A DNA stretch of 37,931 nucleotides from positions 1-37,931 of the forward strand of contig CAJUPN010000013.1 in the NCBI GenBank assembly GCA_910588195.1, written 5' to 3'. The notes beneath the pieces were generated by a model that did not search any database, had not been told where the DNA came from, and saw nothing but the letters and a program-made list of their open reading frames with translations. The translations under genes were made by a program, and so were the position numbers. Positions 29,052 through 37,206 of this stretch are shown one piece after another; position 1 is the stretch's first letter; every line of letters begins with the position of its first letter. Source of the stretch: an uncultured Bacilli bacterium (GTDB lineage: Bacteria > Bacillota_I > Bacilli_A > RF39 > UBA660).

Positions 29052-29363
29052 TTATTGTCTTTTCATTTTCCTTGTATAATCTTCATCTACTTTTAATACA
29101 TTATCAAATGCAGAAAGTAATAAAACTATTAGTTCTGCTGCTTCTTTTTGGAATAGTCCAATGTCTATTATAGATATTTCTCCCTCTTCATCTTTTTGTG
29201 GTATAGAATATCTTAATAATAGATCTTGTAGGTTTCTTGCTTTTTCTTTCCATTCTTCTGTTACAATATTTTCTTCTTGAAATGCAAGTAATGCCATTAG
29301 TTTATTAAAGTTTCCTTTATTTACAATGAATTTTACTGATGGCTTTTTATAATGTTCTATCAT
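29052..29363 (-). CDS. Hypothetical protein
   Basis: This is a 103-residue soluble protein of unknown function. It is helical, with a hydrophobic patch near residues 76-90 (AAELIVLLLSAFDNVL). The ATG start has GGAGA upstream. It lies between the small gene at 29366 and the giant methylase-helicase, tightly spaced on both sides, and is probably co-transcribed. Confidence 0.6.
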   Translation of the reverse strand: MIEHYKKPSVKFIVNKGNFNKLMALLAFQEENIVTEEWKEKARNLQDLLLRYSIPQKDEEGEISIIDIGLFQKEAAELIVLLLSAFDNVLKVDEDYTRKMKRQ

Positions 29364-29365
29364 AG

Positions 29366-29581
29366 TTATCTCCTTTCTGTTTCCTCTTTTCCTGCTAAAA
29401 ATCCTATTACATTTTTCTTTGCTACTGCTTCTTTTAAATCCATAATAAAACTTTTTTCAACAGGGCTAAACTGCTTCAAATCTTCCCATTTTAAGGCTTT
29501 TATTTTTTGTTCTGAATCTATATTGTTTTCAAATAATTTTTCCAATGTCTTTACACTTTGTGTTAGTGTATATTGTGGCAT
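29366..29581 (-). CDS. Hypothetical protein
   Basis: This is a 71-residue soluble protein (MPQYTLTQSVKTLEKLFENN ...) of unknown function. It has a good AAGGAGG ribosome binding site and lies two bases upstream of the next gene. It is the first gene after the hairpin that follows the adhesin. Similar short proteins precede the helicase-methylase in clostridial ICEs, but I know of no activity. Confidence 0.6.
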   Translation of the reverse strand: MPQYTLTQSVKTLEKLFENNIDSEQKIKALKWEDLKQFSPVEKSFIMDLKEAVAKKNVIGFLAGKEETERR

Positions 29582-29605
29582 TATAATTCCTCCTTAAATT
29601 GAATT

Positions 29606-29629
29606 AAGGTGGCTAATTAAAGCCACCTT
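29606..29629 (-). terminator. Hairpin after the adhesin gene, weak terminator
   Basis: AAGGTGGC and GCCACCTT form a perfect 8-bp stem with an 8-nt loop directly after the adhesin stop. On the minus strand only TT-AATTC follows, so the T tract is poor and read-through into the downstream genes is likely. Confidence 0.6.
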
Positions 29630-29638
29630 GTTATTGGT

Positions 29639-32600
29639 CTATTTTTTATTTACTGATTTTCTCTTTTTATATTCGTGTACTCCCACACTAGCTAATGCAA
29701 GTATAGATAATCCTAATAAACCTACATATAGTTTTAAGTTACTATTATCTCCTGTTTTTGGTGTATCTACTGGTACATTTTCAAATTCAAAAGTATATGT
29801 TGAATCTTCGCTTTCTACTTTTTCATTATCAATAAATGTTCCTTTGTCATTCATTTCAATTTTAATTACTTTGTCTGATAATACATAACCTTTTGGTGCA
29901 GCAATTTCCTTAATATAATAAATTCCATATCGTAAATTTTCAAATAAAACTGTTCCATTTTCTTTATCTGATTTTACTTCTTTTATAAGTTTTGTGCATT
30001 CTGCATCTTCATATATTCCAAAAGTAAATTTATCTTTGATAACTTCTTTTGTATTACTATCAATTTTTACTAATTTAATATTTTGAAGAATAGGCATATC
30101 TTTCATTTCTACTCTTTGTGTTTCTTTATCTTCACTCACAGTAAACTCGATTTCTTCTGTAATCTCATAGCCATAAGGTGCAGTAATTTCAACTAATTTG
30201 TATTTTTTGTTTTCTTCTAATCCAACTACTTTATGTGGCTCTTTTGTAGATGTCCATTCATCTATTACATTGCCATCTTCGTCAATTACTTTCAATTCTG
30301 CTCCTTCAATTTCTTCGCCTGTTACTAGATCTGTTTTTACAACTTCTAATACTTTGTCTATCATTATTACTTTTTGAGTTTCTTTATCACTTGTTACTGT
30401 AAATTTTACATCAGTAGCTTTTACATAGCCATTTACTACTATTTCTTCGTGTAATATATATTCTTCGTTTTCAATAAGTCCATTTACTTTGTGTGGCTCT
30501 TTACCAGAAACCCATTTATCTACAATATTCTTTGTTTTTGTGCTAGTAACAACTAAAGTAGCTCCCTCTAGTTCATTTCCACTAACATCTTGTTTTGATA
30601 TTTCAACTACTTTATCTATCATTTTTACTTTTTGTGTTTCTTTATCAGTAGTTACAGTAAATTTGATTTCATTTGATATTACAAATCCATCTGGTGCATA
30701 TTGTTCAACAAGTGTATAAGTTTTTCCCTCTACTAAATTGTTAATTCTATGTGGCTCTTTTGTAGATGTCCACTCATCAACTATATTGTTATCTTCATCA
30801 ATAACTTGAAGTTCTGCTCCTTCAATTTCATTTCCTCCAATGTCCTCTTTTGTCATTGTTACTACTTTGTCTATCATTGTTACTTTTTGAATCTCTGTTG
30901 TATTTTCTACTCTGAATTTGATTTCTGTTGCTACTACAAATCCATTTGGTGCTGTTTCTTCTTTTAGTGTATATTCTTTTCCTACAACTAAACCTTCAAT
31001 TTTGTGTGTCTTTTCTCCAGAAGTCCAACTATCTACAACTTTATCATTTTCATCAATAACTGTTAATTTCGCTCCAACTAATTCTTTTTCTCCAGTTATG
31101 TCAGTTTTTGAAAACTCAAATACTGTTGTATCATTTGAAATATCTTCTTTTACTTCGTAAACTTTTGTTACTAAATCTTTTTGCTCAAATTTAATTTCAT
31201 ATTTTTTATCATTTAATACTAATCCATCTAAAGTTTTGATTTCTTGTAGTTCATAAGTTCCCATTGGTAGTTCTTCAATTCTTAAATCTCCATTTTTATC
31301 AAGATTATAATTTTTTACTAATTGTCCTTTCTTATAAATTGTGCTACCATCACTATAATCAATAATATCTTCTTTTGCTGTTAAGCTAAATTCAATTTTG
31401 CTTAAATCTGATATGTCTACAATAGAAGTATCTACATCTTCCCTTATTGCAACACTTTTATCAATTATAAGTGTTCCTGTTGGTTTTTCATTTTTTACAA
31501 TTACTTCTTTGATATAATCTCCCTCATTGTCTTTATCATAATCTTTTACTCCATCTACTTTAAAAGCAACTGGCTTTTCTAATTGTAAAAAGCCTTGTGG
31601 TGTTCTTATTTCTGTTATTTCATAAGTTCCAACTTCTAGTTTTAATGGTGTTACAATAGTTCCTAATGTTTCTTTGTTATTATTATAACTATTGTCTGGT
31701 ACAACTAAATTTTTAGCATTTGTTGTAAATGAATTAAATATTGTACTTCCAATTTTTTGAGTTACTGCCTCTCCCTTTTTATAAAGGATTTTTCCTGTTG
31801 CTCTATCATAAATATCTTTTGTAGCTTTTATTTGGAAAGTTGCACTATTTAAAGTAACAGTTTTTCCAGTTTTTAAATCTTTTTTAATTAGTTTGATATA
31901 AGTTTCTAATTGTTCATTGTTTACAACTATGTCTTTTACTTTTTTTGCAATGTCAATTACTTCTGATTCATCTTCTGTAATTGAAAAAGTAAAGTCTGTT
32001 GAACTTTCATAATCCTTTGGTGTTACTGTTTCTTTTGTTATATAAGTTCCATAAGGTAACACTTTCTCTGTATAAGCATCTCCGTTTTCATCTGTTACAA
32101 TGGCTGCGTATGTTGGTGCAATTACTTGTGCTTCTGCTACTCTTTTGCTATTTACTTCTACTTTGTTTCCATATTCATCAATACCATTCCATACTTCTGC
32201 ATAAGTATAGCCTTTTGCATAAGCTCTTTCTACTGCACTATTTAATTTTATAGTAAATTCTGCACCTGCAAGACCAGGAGTTTTTCCAGAATTAACTTTT
32301 ATACCACTTTTGAAAATGTGTACTCTCATTTCTTTTACTTTGTCTGTACTGTCTGCTTTTCCTGTGATAACTTTTGTATATTGGTCTTTATATACTAAAT
32401 TAACCTCATATTCTTTTTTATCAATTAAGTAGCCAATAGGTGCTGTTTCTTCTTTTACTAAATACTTTCCTAATGGAAGATTTGTAACATCTTCGCATAC
32501 ACCTTTTGCATTTGTTGTTCTTGTTGCTACTAAATCACCTTTTGAATAGAATTTTTTAGATTTTGCTACATTGTATATATCTTCATTAGCATATACTTTA

Positions 32601-34168
32601 TAAACTGCATTTTCTAATTTTGCATCTCCTTGTGGCACATTTCCTGTCTTTGAATCTCTTTTTGTAATTCCAATACTACCTCTTGGCTCATTATTAGTGA
32701 TACCTTCTATTTGTATTTCTACAACTGGTGTGTGTTGGTCTTTATATTCTAAATTTGCTGTATAAGTTTTTTCATTTAATAGATAGCCTTTTGGTGCTTG
32801 AATTTCTTTTACTGAATAACTACCCATTGGTAAGTTATCAATTTGTCCAATTCCTGTTCCTGCTGATGTTGTTATTCTTCCTACTTCTTGTCCTTTTGAA
32901 TAAAATTTCTTGCTTTTAGCCTTATTGTATATATCAGTATTAGCTGTTACTGTAAATACTGCTCCACCAATTTTATCATTATTTTCACTAACTTTGTATA
33001 TTACGATTTTTCCAGTTGGCTCTGTGTTTACAATAGCTTGTTTAGATGTTTGATTTGGTTTTACATCTACTGTATATGTTTCTGTGTTTAGTAAATATCC
33101 ATGTGGTGCTGACTTTTCTTTTACTGTATATGTTCCTCTTTTTAGCTTTTCTACTACAATTTTTCCACCAGTTACTGTTACATCTTGGTTATAGTTTTCT
33201 CCTGTAACAGTATATACTGCTCCATCTACTAATGCTTTTTCTGTATCTAATTTTGATAATTCAATTTTTCCGAATAAATCAATTTTGAAACTTAAAGACA
33301 TAGTTACAGGATCATTGTAATTCAAAGAGTATAATTGATTTTGTACTCCATCTCTAAAAGTGAAATATACTGTTGAATGTTGGTTATGTGTTTCTTCTTT
33401 GATAACACCCCAATCAAACATTGTATTTTCTGATATTCTTATTGCTTCCTTCGTGCAATCTTCATTTGCTGTAACATTTAATGTATTTTCTCCTTTGTTA
33501 TGTGTTATTCTTATTCCATCTACTGTTTTATCAAAACTAACATATTGTCCTAATACATTATTTGAATCTGTAAGTGTTTTTGTTTGTCCTACTTCAACTG
33601 TTATTGTTTCGTTACAAAAACTTGGTTTTCTTTCCATATTATCAATTTTTGCATTTATATCTGCTTTAAATGCTTCATATTGGCTTTGAATACTTGCATT
33701 TCTAAAAGTAGCATTACTTTGTCCTAATGTTGACCATACCATTTGTTGTGTGAATACATAGTCCATTTTTCTTGAGTTCATATCTGCTGCCATTATTCCA
33801 CCATCAATGCAATAATTTCCATATTTTTGATACCACCCAAAGAAAGCTACTTTACAAGCTCTTTTTACTTTAGGATCTGTTGGTGTATTATGTGTTCCTG
33901 TTTCTACTGTTCCTGTTTGTGAATTTACACCATGTTCTGCACAAAATACTGTGATTTTTTCTCCTGTTGTGGTATTTACTAATCTTCTCATAAGCATTCC
34001 TAAATCTGACTTATTATCTGTTGTATAAATATTAGAATCCCATTGTCCTGCTGTCCATTTTCCAGTACCACTGTCTGTTACTGCAAAAATAGGTTGAGCT
34101 GTGCTTAACAATGTGATTGCTATAAACATCAAAGCTATTACTTTTTTTAACTTTTTTGCTTTTAACAT
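29639..34168 (-). CDS. Thioester-domain / Cna-B repeat surface adhesin with LPXTG-like anchor
   Basis: This is a 1509-residue cell-wall protein. It has a signal peptide (about 1-29, ending PIFA) and an N-terminal thioester domain with Cys about 76 (VFCAEHG) and Gln about 141 (YVFTQQMVW), the pair that forms the internal Cys-Gln bond used for covalent host binding. About a dozen Cna-B/SpaA prealbumin-like domains follow. Five near-identical modules of about 87 residues lie near the C-terminus. The sorting signal is TPKTG (about 1469-1473), followed by a hydrophobic helix and a basic tail. The sortase B at 6714-7457 is the only sortase in the window. There are no CGG recoding sites despite many glycine codons. 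The start is ATG behind AAAGGAGG. It probably mediates mating-pair contact or host adhesion. Confidence 0.9.
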   Translation of the reverse strand: MLKAKKLKKVIALMFIAITLLSTAQPIFAVTDSGTGKWTAGQWDSNIYTTDNKSDLGMLMRRLVNTTTGEKITVFCAEHGVNSQTGTVETGTHNTPTDPKVKRACKVAFFGWYQKYGNYCIDGGIMAADMNSRKMDYVFTQQMVWSTLGQSNATFRNASIQSQYEAFKADINAKIDNMERKPSFCNETITVEVGQTKTLTDSNNVLGQYVSFDKTVDGIRITHNKGENTLNVTANEDCTKEAIRISENTMFDWGVIKEETHNQHSTVYFTFRDGVQNQLYSLNYNDPVTMSLSFKIDLFGKIELSKLDTEKALVDGAVYTVTGENYNQDVTVTGGKIVVEKLKRGTYTVKEKSAPHGYLLNTETYTVDVKPNQTSKQAIVNTEPTGKIVIYKVSENNDKIGGAVFTVTANTDIYNKAKSKKFYSKGQEVGRITTSAGTGIGQIDNLPMGSYSVKEIQAPKGYLLNEKTYTANLEYKDQHTPVVEIQIEGITNNEPRGSIGITKRDSKTGNVPQGDAKLENAVYKVYANEDIYNVAKSKKFYSKGDLVATRTTNAKGVCEDVTNLPLGKYLVKEETAPIGYLIDKKEYEVNLVYKDQYTKVITGKADSTDKVKEMRVHIFKSGIKVNSGKTPGLAGAEFTIKLNSAVERAYAKGYTYAEVWNGIDEYGNKVEVNSKRVAEAQVIAPTYAAIVTDENGDAYTEKVLPYGTYITKETVTPKDYESSTDFTFSITEDESEVIDIAKKVKDIVVNNEQLETYIKLIKKDLKTGKTVTLNSATFQIKATKDIYDRATGKILYKKGEAVTQKIGSTIFNSFTTNAKNLVVPDNSYNNNKETLGTIVTPLKLEVGTYEITEIRTPQGFLQLEKPVAFKVDGVKDYDKDNEGDYIKEVIVKNEKPTGTLIIDKSVAIREDVDTSIVDISDLSKIEFSLTAKEDIIDYSDGSTIYKKGQLVKNYNLDKNGDLRIEELPMGTYELQEIKTLDGLVLNDKKYEIKFEQKDLVTKVYEVKEDISNDTTVFEFSKTDITGEKELVGAKLTVIDENDKVVDSWTSGEKTHKIEGLVVGKEYTLKEETAPNGFVVATEIKFRVENTTEIQKVTMIDKVVTMTKEDIGGNEIEGAELQVIDEDNNIVDEWTSTKEPHRINNLVEGKTYTLVEQYAPDGFVISNEIKFTVTTDKETQKVKMIDKVVEISKQDVSGNELEGATLVVTSTKTKNIVDKWVSGKEPHKVNGLIENEEYILHEEIVVNGYVKATDVKFTVTSDKETQKVIMIDKVLEVVKTDLVTGEEIEGAELKVIDEDGNVIDEWTSTKEPHKVVGLEENKKYKLVEITAPYGYEITEEIEFTVSEDKETQRVEMKDMPILQNIKLVKIDSNTKEVIKDKFTFGIYEDAECTKLIKEVKSDKENGTVLFENLRYGIYYIKEIAAPKGYVLSDKVIKIEMNDKGTFIDNEKVESEDSTYTFEFENVPVDTPKTGDNSNLKLYVGLLGLSILALASVGVHEYKKRKSVNKK
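30090..31150 (-). repeat. Tandem Cna-B module repeats within the adhesin gene
   Basis: Five consecutive modules of about 87 codons share the blocks EGAELxVIDED, DEWTSTKEPH, a TLxExxAPxGF-like strand, KFTVTxDKETQKV and MIDKV. Nucleotide blocks such as GTGGCTCTTTTGTAGATGTC recur across the repeats. The identity suggests recent internal duplication, and module number probably varies by recombination. Confidence 0.8.
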
Positions 34169-34187
34169 TAAATTTTCCTCCTTTTAA

Positions 34188-34221
34188 CAAAAAAAAGAAC
34201 AAGTCTTTATAACCTGTTCTT
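34188..34221 (-). terminator. Intrinsic terminator between the anchored protein and the adhesin
   Basis: On the minus strand AAGAACA (34221-34215) pairs with TGTTCTT (34201-34195) and is followed by a run of T. It lies after the gene ending at 34243 and only about 20 bp before the adhesin start, so the adhesin either depends on read-through or has a promoter that overlaps this structure. Confidence 0.8.
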
Positions 34222-34242
34222 AAATCAAATATTATTATTTCT

Positions 34243-34968
34243 TTATTTATTATAATAGAAGTTCACTGTCCATTTTTGACATTGAGGGCAAGTCCAAACT
34301 TCGTACCCATAAGGGCAATTTTTATGATATTCATCATCTGTTATTTCAAAATTCTCCCATTGCTTTCCCCACTTTGCTATTTCTGTTTTGAAATATGCAG
34401 CTGCTTGTTCTTGTGTTTCAAACCATTTACCAGTATTTCCTGCACCTACTTTATGATTATTCCCTTTGCATTCTGTCTTTGGTGCAATTTGAACTTCTTG
34501 TTCTTTATAACTACTATCATTATTTTTTACTGGTGTTGTTGTTTGTTCACTTTTAGAACTTGGCTCACTTTTTTGAGGTTGTGATGGTGTTTTTTCTTGT
34601 GTTGTTTGCTGTTTACTTGTTGTTGTAGTTTTATTATTTTCTTTTTTAGCTGATGTCTTTACATTTTTTTCTTGAACTGGCTGTGTAGTTTCTACTGTTT
34701 TACTTTCTTCTTCTACTTGATTTTGTGATATTGCATTATCTTCAACAGTATTACTTTGCTCTACATTGTTTTCTGCTGTATTTTCAATAATATTTTCATT
34801 GTCTATTATATTTTCTTGTTCATTATTTGGTTGCACTTGATTTTTATTGTTTTCCCCAATAACAATATTATCAACTTTCCTATTCTTATATATGAATATT
34901 CCTACAATTCCTAATACTACTATAACTAATGTTGTAATTAAAATAATGAATTTCTTATTTTTACTCAT
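34243..34968 (-). CDS. Single-pass membrane protein with Thr/Gln/Asn-rich linker
   Basis: This is a 241-residue protein with a short cytoplasmic start (MSKNKKF), one membrane helix (about 8-27), a long Asn/Gln/Glu/Thr/Ser/Lys-rich extracellular linker and a compact C-terminal domain of about 65 residues (GNTGKWFETQEQAAAYFKTEIAKWG ... CPYGYEVWTCPQCQKWTVNFYY). That domain has a CxxC pair and a further Cys that may bind metal or form a disulfide. I cannot name the function. The ATG at 34968 is chosen because AAAGGAG precedes it; a longer in-frame ATG lies upstream at 35022. It is encoded just before the adhesin. Confidence 0.7.
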   Translation of the reverse strand: MSKNKKFIILITTLVIVVLGIVGIFIYKNRKVDNIVIGENNKNQVQPNNEQENIIDNENIIENTAENNVEQSNTVEDNAISQNQVEEESKTVETTQPVQEKNVKTSAKKENNKTTTTSKQQTTQEKTPSQPQKSEPSSKSEQTTTPVKNNDSSYKEQEVQIAPKTECKGNNHKVGAGNTGKWFETQEQAAAYFKTEIAKWGKQWENFEITDDEYHKNCPYGYEVWTCPQCQKWTVNFYYNK

Positions 34969-35049
34969 AACCAAACATCTCCTTTTTTTCTTTATTTTAC
35001 TACAATGTTTAGTTACTTTCAAATATACAAATTAAAATATTATTGTTAT

Positions 35050-35069
35050 TTTGTACTCCCACACAAATT
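35050..35069. repeat. Second copy of the oriT core sequence
   Basis: TTTGTACTCCCACACAAATT here matches the reverse complement of 19511-19530 in the putative oriT at 19 of 20 positions, in opposite orientation. It overlaps the parB stop codon. A 12-bp match (GTACTCCCACAC) also occurs at 29677-29688, inside the adhesin coding region. The site could bind relaxase/MobC or a partition protein; its role is unknown. Confidence 0.55.
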
Positions 35070-35985
35070 ATCTAGCCATTTGTCTTTGTTTTAATCTTCT
35101 ATGGTGTTCTTCTACGCATTTGAAAAGGAAATCTTCTACTTCTTTTTCTGTTACTACATCTCTAGGTAAGTATTTCTCAAATCTATCATAATGTATATTG
35201 TATTTTGGCTTTTGATTCGGTTTTTCTGCTGACATTATTTCTTCCAACTTATCTGTTGTAAGTTTTCCCTCTTGACTTAACTTTTTTAAATATATTGCTT
35301 GTGATTGCGAGGGTGTTGCATCATATTTTTTTATATAGCATAATAATAGATTTTGTTCTTCTTTAGACAAATAGGAAATTTCAACAGCTGGGCTAAAAGA
35401 TATTTTACCTATATCGACCATATCTAATAATTCTTTTATTAGTTCTGTTAGCCTTATATATCTTTGAACTTGTCTGCCACTTTCTCCACTATCTTTTCCA
35501 ACTACATCTGCACTTACTAACTTCTCGCCAACTTGTCGAGAAGTTTCTTTTTTACCTTGATGACTTAATGCTTCCATTTTCATTTTGTATGCAAATGCTT
35601 TTTCTGATGGTAGTATCTTCTCTCTTTGAATATTGCTATCTACCATTATAATAGTAGCTTCTTCATCTGTCATTTCTCTAACAATAGCAGGTATTCCATC
35701 TAATCCTGCCTTTTTTGTTGCATAATTTCTTCTGTGTCCTGCTACCATTTCATAGCCACCATTTTGTTTTGGTCTTACTAAAATTGGCACTTTTACACCT
35801 ATTTCTTTTATGCTTTCTACCATATTGTCCATTTCTTCATTGTCTGTTATTTTAAATGGATGATCTGGAAAATCTGTAATATCGTATGGATTTAATATTA
35901 CTACTGTTTCAGCTTTTCCTTTATTTGTGCTAAATTTTAGTAACTCATCTACACTGGGTAGTTCTATCTCTGGTCTTTTCGCTAT
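35068..35985 (-). CDS. parB: ParB-like partition protein with ATA start
   Basis: This is a 305-residue ParB/Spo0J-like DNA-binding protein. The N-terminal region reads (M)AKRPEIELPSVDELL, then the ParB nuclease-like fold with GYEMVAGHRRNYATKKAGL (the conserved GHRR), a central HTH region, and a basic C-terminus. The first ATG (35832) lies 51 codons inside the conserved domain. The frame is open upstream to a TGA, and the codon at the family Met-Ala-Lys-Arg start is ATA (35985-35983), nine bases after AGGAGG. No ATG, GTG or TTG is available in frame there. The gene overlaps the end of parA by 41 bp. It acts with ParA in maintenance of the element. Confidence 0.85.
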   Translation of the reverse strand: MAKRPEIELPSVDELLKFSTNKGKAETVVILNPYDITDFPDHPFKITDNEEMDNMVESIKEIGVKVPILVRPKQNGGYEMVAGHRRNYATKKAGLDGIPAIVREMTDEEATIIMVDSNIQREKILPSEKAFAYKMKMEALSHQGKKETSRQVGEKLVSADVVGKDSGESGRQVQRYIRLTELIKELLDMVDIGKISFSPAVEISYLSKEEQNLLLCYIKKYDATPSQSQAIYLKKLSQEGKLTTDKLEEIMSAEKPNQKPKYNIHYDRFEKYLPRDVVTEKEVEDFLFKCVEEHHRRLKQRQMAR

Positions 35986-36767
35986 TCTTCAACACCTCCT
36001 CCGTAAAATTTTCATAAGCTACTGCTGGCTTACTTTTCTTGTCATAAGCATATATACTCTTGCCCTCTATCGTACTTTCGGCTGCTTTTACTCCCATAGG
36101 AATTACTGTGTTGTATATCTTTATTCTGCTTCCATAACTATTTCTTAATGTTTCTATTGTTGTCTTTGCTAAATTTGTTTTCATATCTGCAATAGTCAAT
36201 AATATTCCATCTATTTTTAGTCTTGGATTTATCTGTACTCTCGTTTTATCTATTGTTTGTATTAACTGTGTCATTCCTTTAAGAGGTAAGTATTGAGCTT
36301 GAACTGGAATAATTACACTATCAGCTGTTGCAAGTGCGTTTATTGTAAGAAGTCCTAATGAAGGTCTACAATCAATTAAAATATAATCATAATCTTCTTT
36401 AACATTATCAATGTATTGTTTCAATATATTTTCTTTGTTTATATATTTAACTAATGATATATCTAGTGCTTCTAATTCAATATTAGCAGGCACTAAATTT
36501 ACACCTTCTACATTTTGTAATACTCCCTCATTTTTGCTTATAGGCTTTTCCTGTATTACTTTTTCCATAATGTTTTTTATTGTTATTTCCATATTGTCTT
36601 GATTTTTATACCCTAATGATGTTGTTAAATCTCCTTGTGGATCTAAATCTATTAGTAATACTCTTTTTCCTTTTCTTGCTAGTGCATTTCCTAAATTAGC
36701 TGTTGTAGTTGTTTTTCCTACTCCACCGTTTTTGATTAGCTATGGCAATTACTTTACACTTTGACAC
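35945..36767 (-). CDS. parA: ParA ATPase, one CGG +1 recoding site in Walker A
   Basis: This 273-residue partition ATPase begins at GTG 36767 with AGGAGGG upstream: MSKCKVIAIANQKGGVGKT, with the deviant Walker A motif at residues 13-19. The frame breaks within that motif at AAA-C-GGT (CGG 36726-36728); skipping the C gives Gly14 and a continuous protein. Later motifs are LLIDLDPQGDLTTSLG and DYILIDCRPSLGLLTINAL. In zero frame the 5' part is unreadable and only an internal ATG at 36592 is left, which lacks the ATP-binding site. The 3' end overlaps parB. Confidence 0.88.
36726..36728 (-). other. C-GGT recoding site in parA
   Basis: The minus strand reads AAA-CGG-TGG; skipping C restores K-G-G-V-G-K-T, the ParA Walker A motif. 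The site is 40 nt downstream of the GTG start, so unshifted ribosomes would make only a very short unrelated peptide. Confidence 0.85.
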
Positions 36768-36816
36768 TTTTTACCCTCCTTTCATAAAAATTAGCCATCA
36801 ATAATGATGACTATGT

Positions 36817-36847
36817 AAAAAACAAATCAACCTAGGTCGACTTGTTT
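36817..36847 (-). terminator. Intrinsic terminator upstream of parA
   Basis: On the minus strand AAACAAGTC pairs with GATTTGTTT (one G-T pair) and a T run follows. It lies just after the gene ending at 36855 and separates it from the parA-parB unit, whose promoter should lie between 36768 and 36816. Confidence 0.75.
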
Positions 36848-36854
36848 ATAAAAA

Positions 36855-37202
36855 TTATCTCTCTATTTTTTCCCTTTCCTTTTGATTCAAACTTCTCAAT
36901 TTTTTATCTACCATTTGGCTATATTCTTCTAGTCCTATTGCTCTTGCTTCTCTTATACATTGTCTTTTAACATTAAGGTTATCTATTCTACTATCGTTGT
37001 TATAGTGTTCTATCATTTCTTTTACTTTTTCTTCAGATGTTATATCTTTAAAAATTATTTTGCTTTCTTTTATTTCTAAATTATAGCCTTTTCTTAATAA
37101 ATAAGCCAAAAAGTATCTTTGTCCCTCATTATCATATTGTTGTAAACTTTCACTATTAAATTGTTGTTTTTCATGATATTCTAATACTTGATTATCTTTC
37201 AT
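36855..37202 (-). CDS. Hypothetical protein
   Basis: This is a 115-residue charged helical protein of unknown function. I start it at the ATG at 37202 (MKDNQVLEYHEKQQF) because AAGG lies seven bases upstream and the preceding gene ends at 37207; longer in-frame starts lie inside that gene. It has no membrane segment. It is probably co-transcribed with the gene at 37207-37506. Confidence 0.6.
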   Translation of the reverse strand: MKDNQVLEYHEKQQFNSESLQQYDNEGQRYFLAYLLRKGYNLEIKESKIIFKDITSEEKVKEMIEHYNNDSRIDNLNVKRQCIREARAIGLEEYSQMVDKKLRSLNQKEREKIER

Positions 37203-37206
37203 TGTT

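Noticed and set aside
30090..31150. CRISPR-like periodic repeats
   Set aside because: The repeats are in frame, about 87 codons long, and encode Cna-B modules of the adhesin; there are no spacers.
5106..35035. Numerous plus-strand open frames opposite the minus-strand genes
   Set aside because: They are antisense shadows of real genes, with low-complexity Leu/Phe/Ser-rich translations and no ribosome binding sites.
7473..36728. Methylation-motif base-calling error as the cause of the extra C residues
   Set aside because: The flanks share nothing beyond GG, most GG dinucleotides are unaffected, and all 19 fall on glycine codons in phase. Not excluded without reads, but not the simplest reading of the pattern.
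7457..36767. Annotating virB4, virB6, virD4, the methylase-helicase and parA as decayed pseudogenes
   Set aside because: All breaks are one identical in-phase event (C before GGN); no other indels or internal stops occur, and all remaining catalytic motifs are intact. A sequencing artefact is still possible, but random decay does not fit.
11902..36767. ATA reassigned to methionine throughout
   Set aside because: Internal ATA codons fall where the protein families have isoleucine or other aliphatic residues, so only initiation appears unusual.
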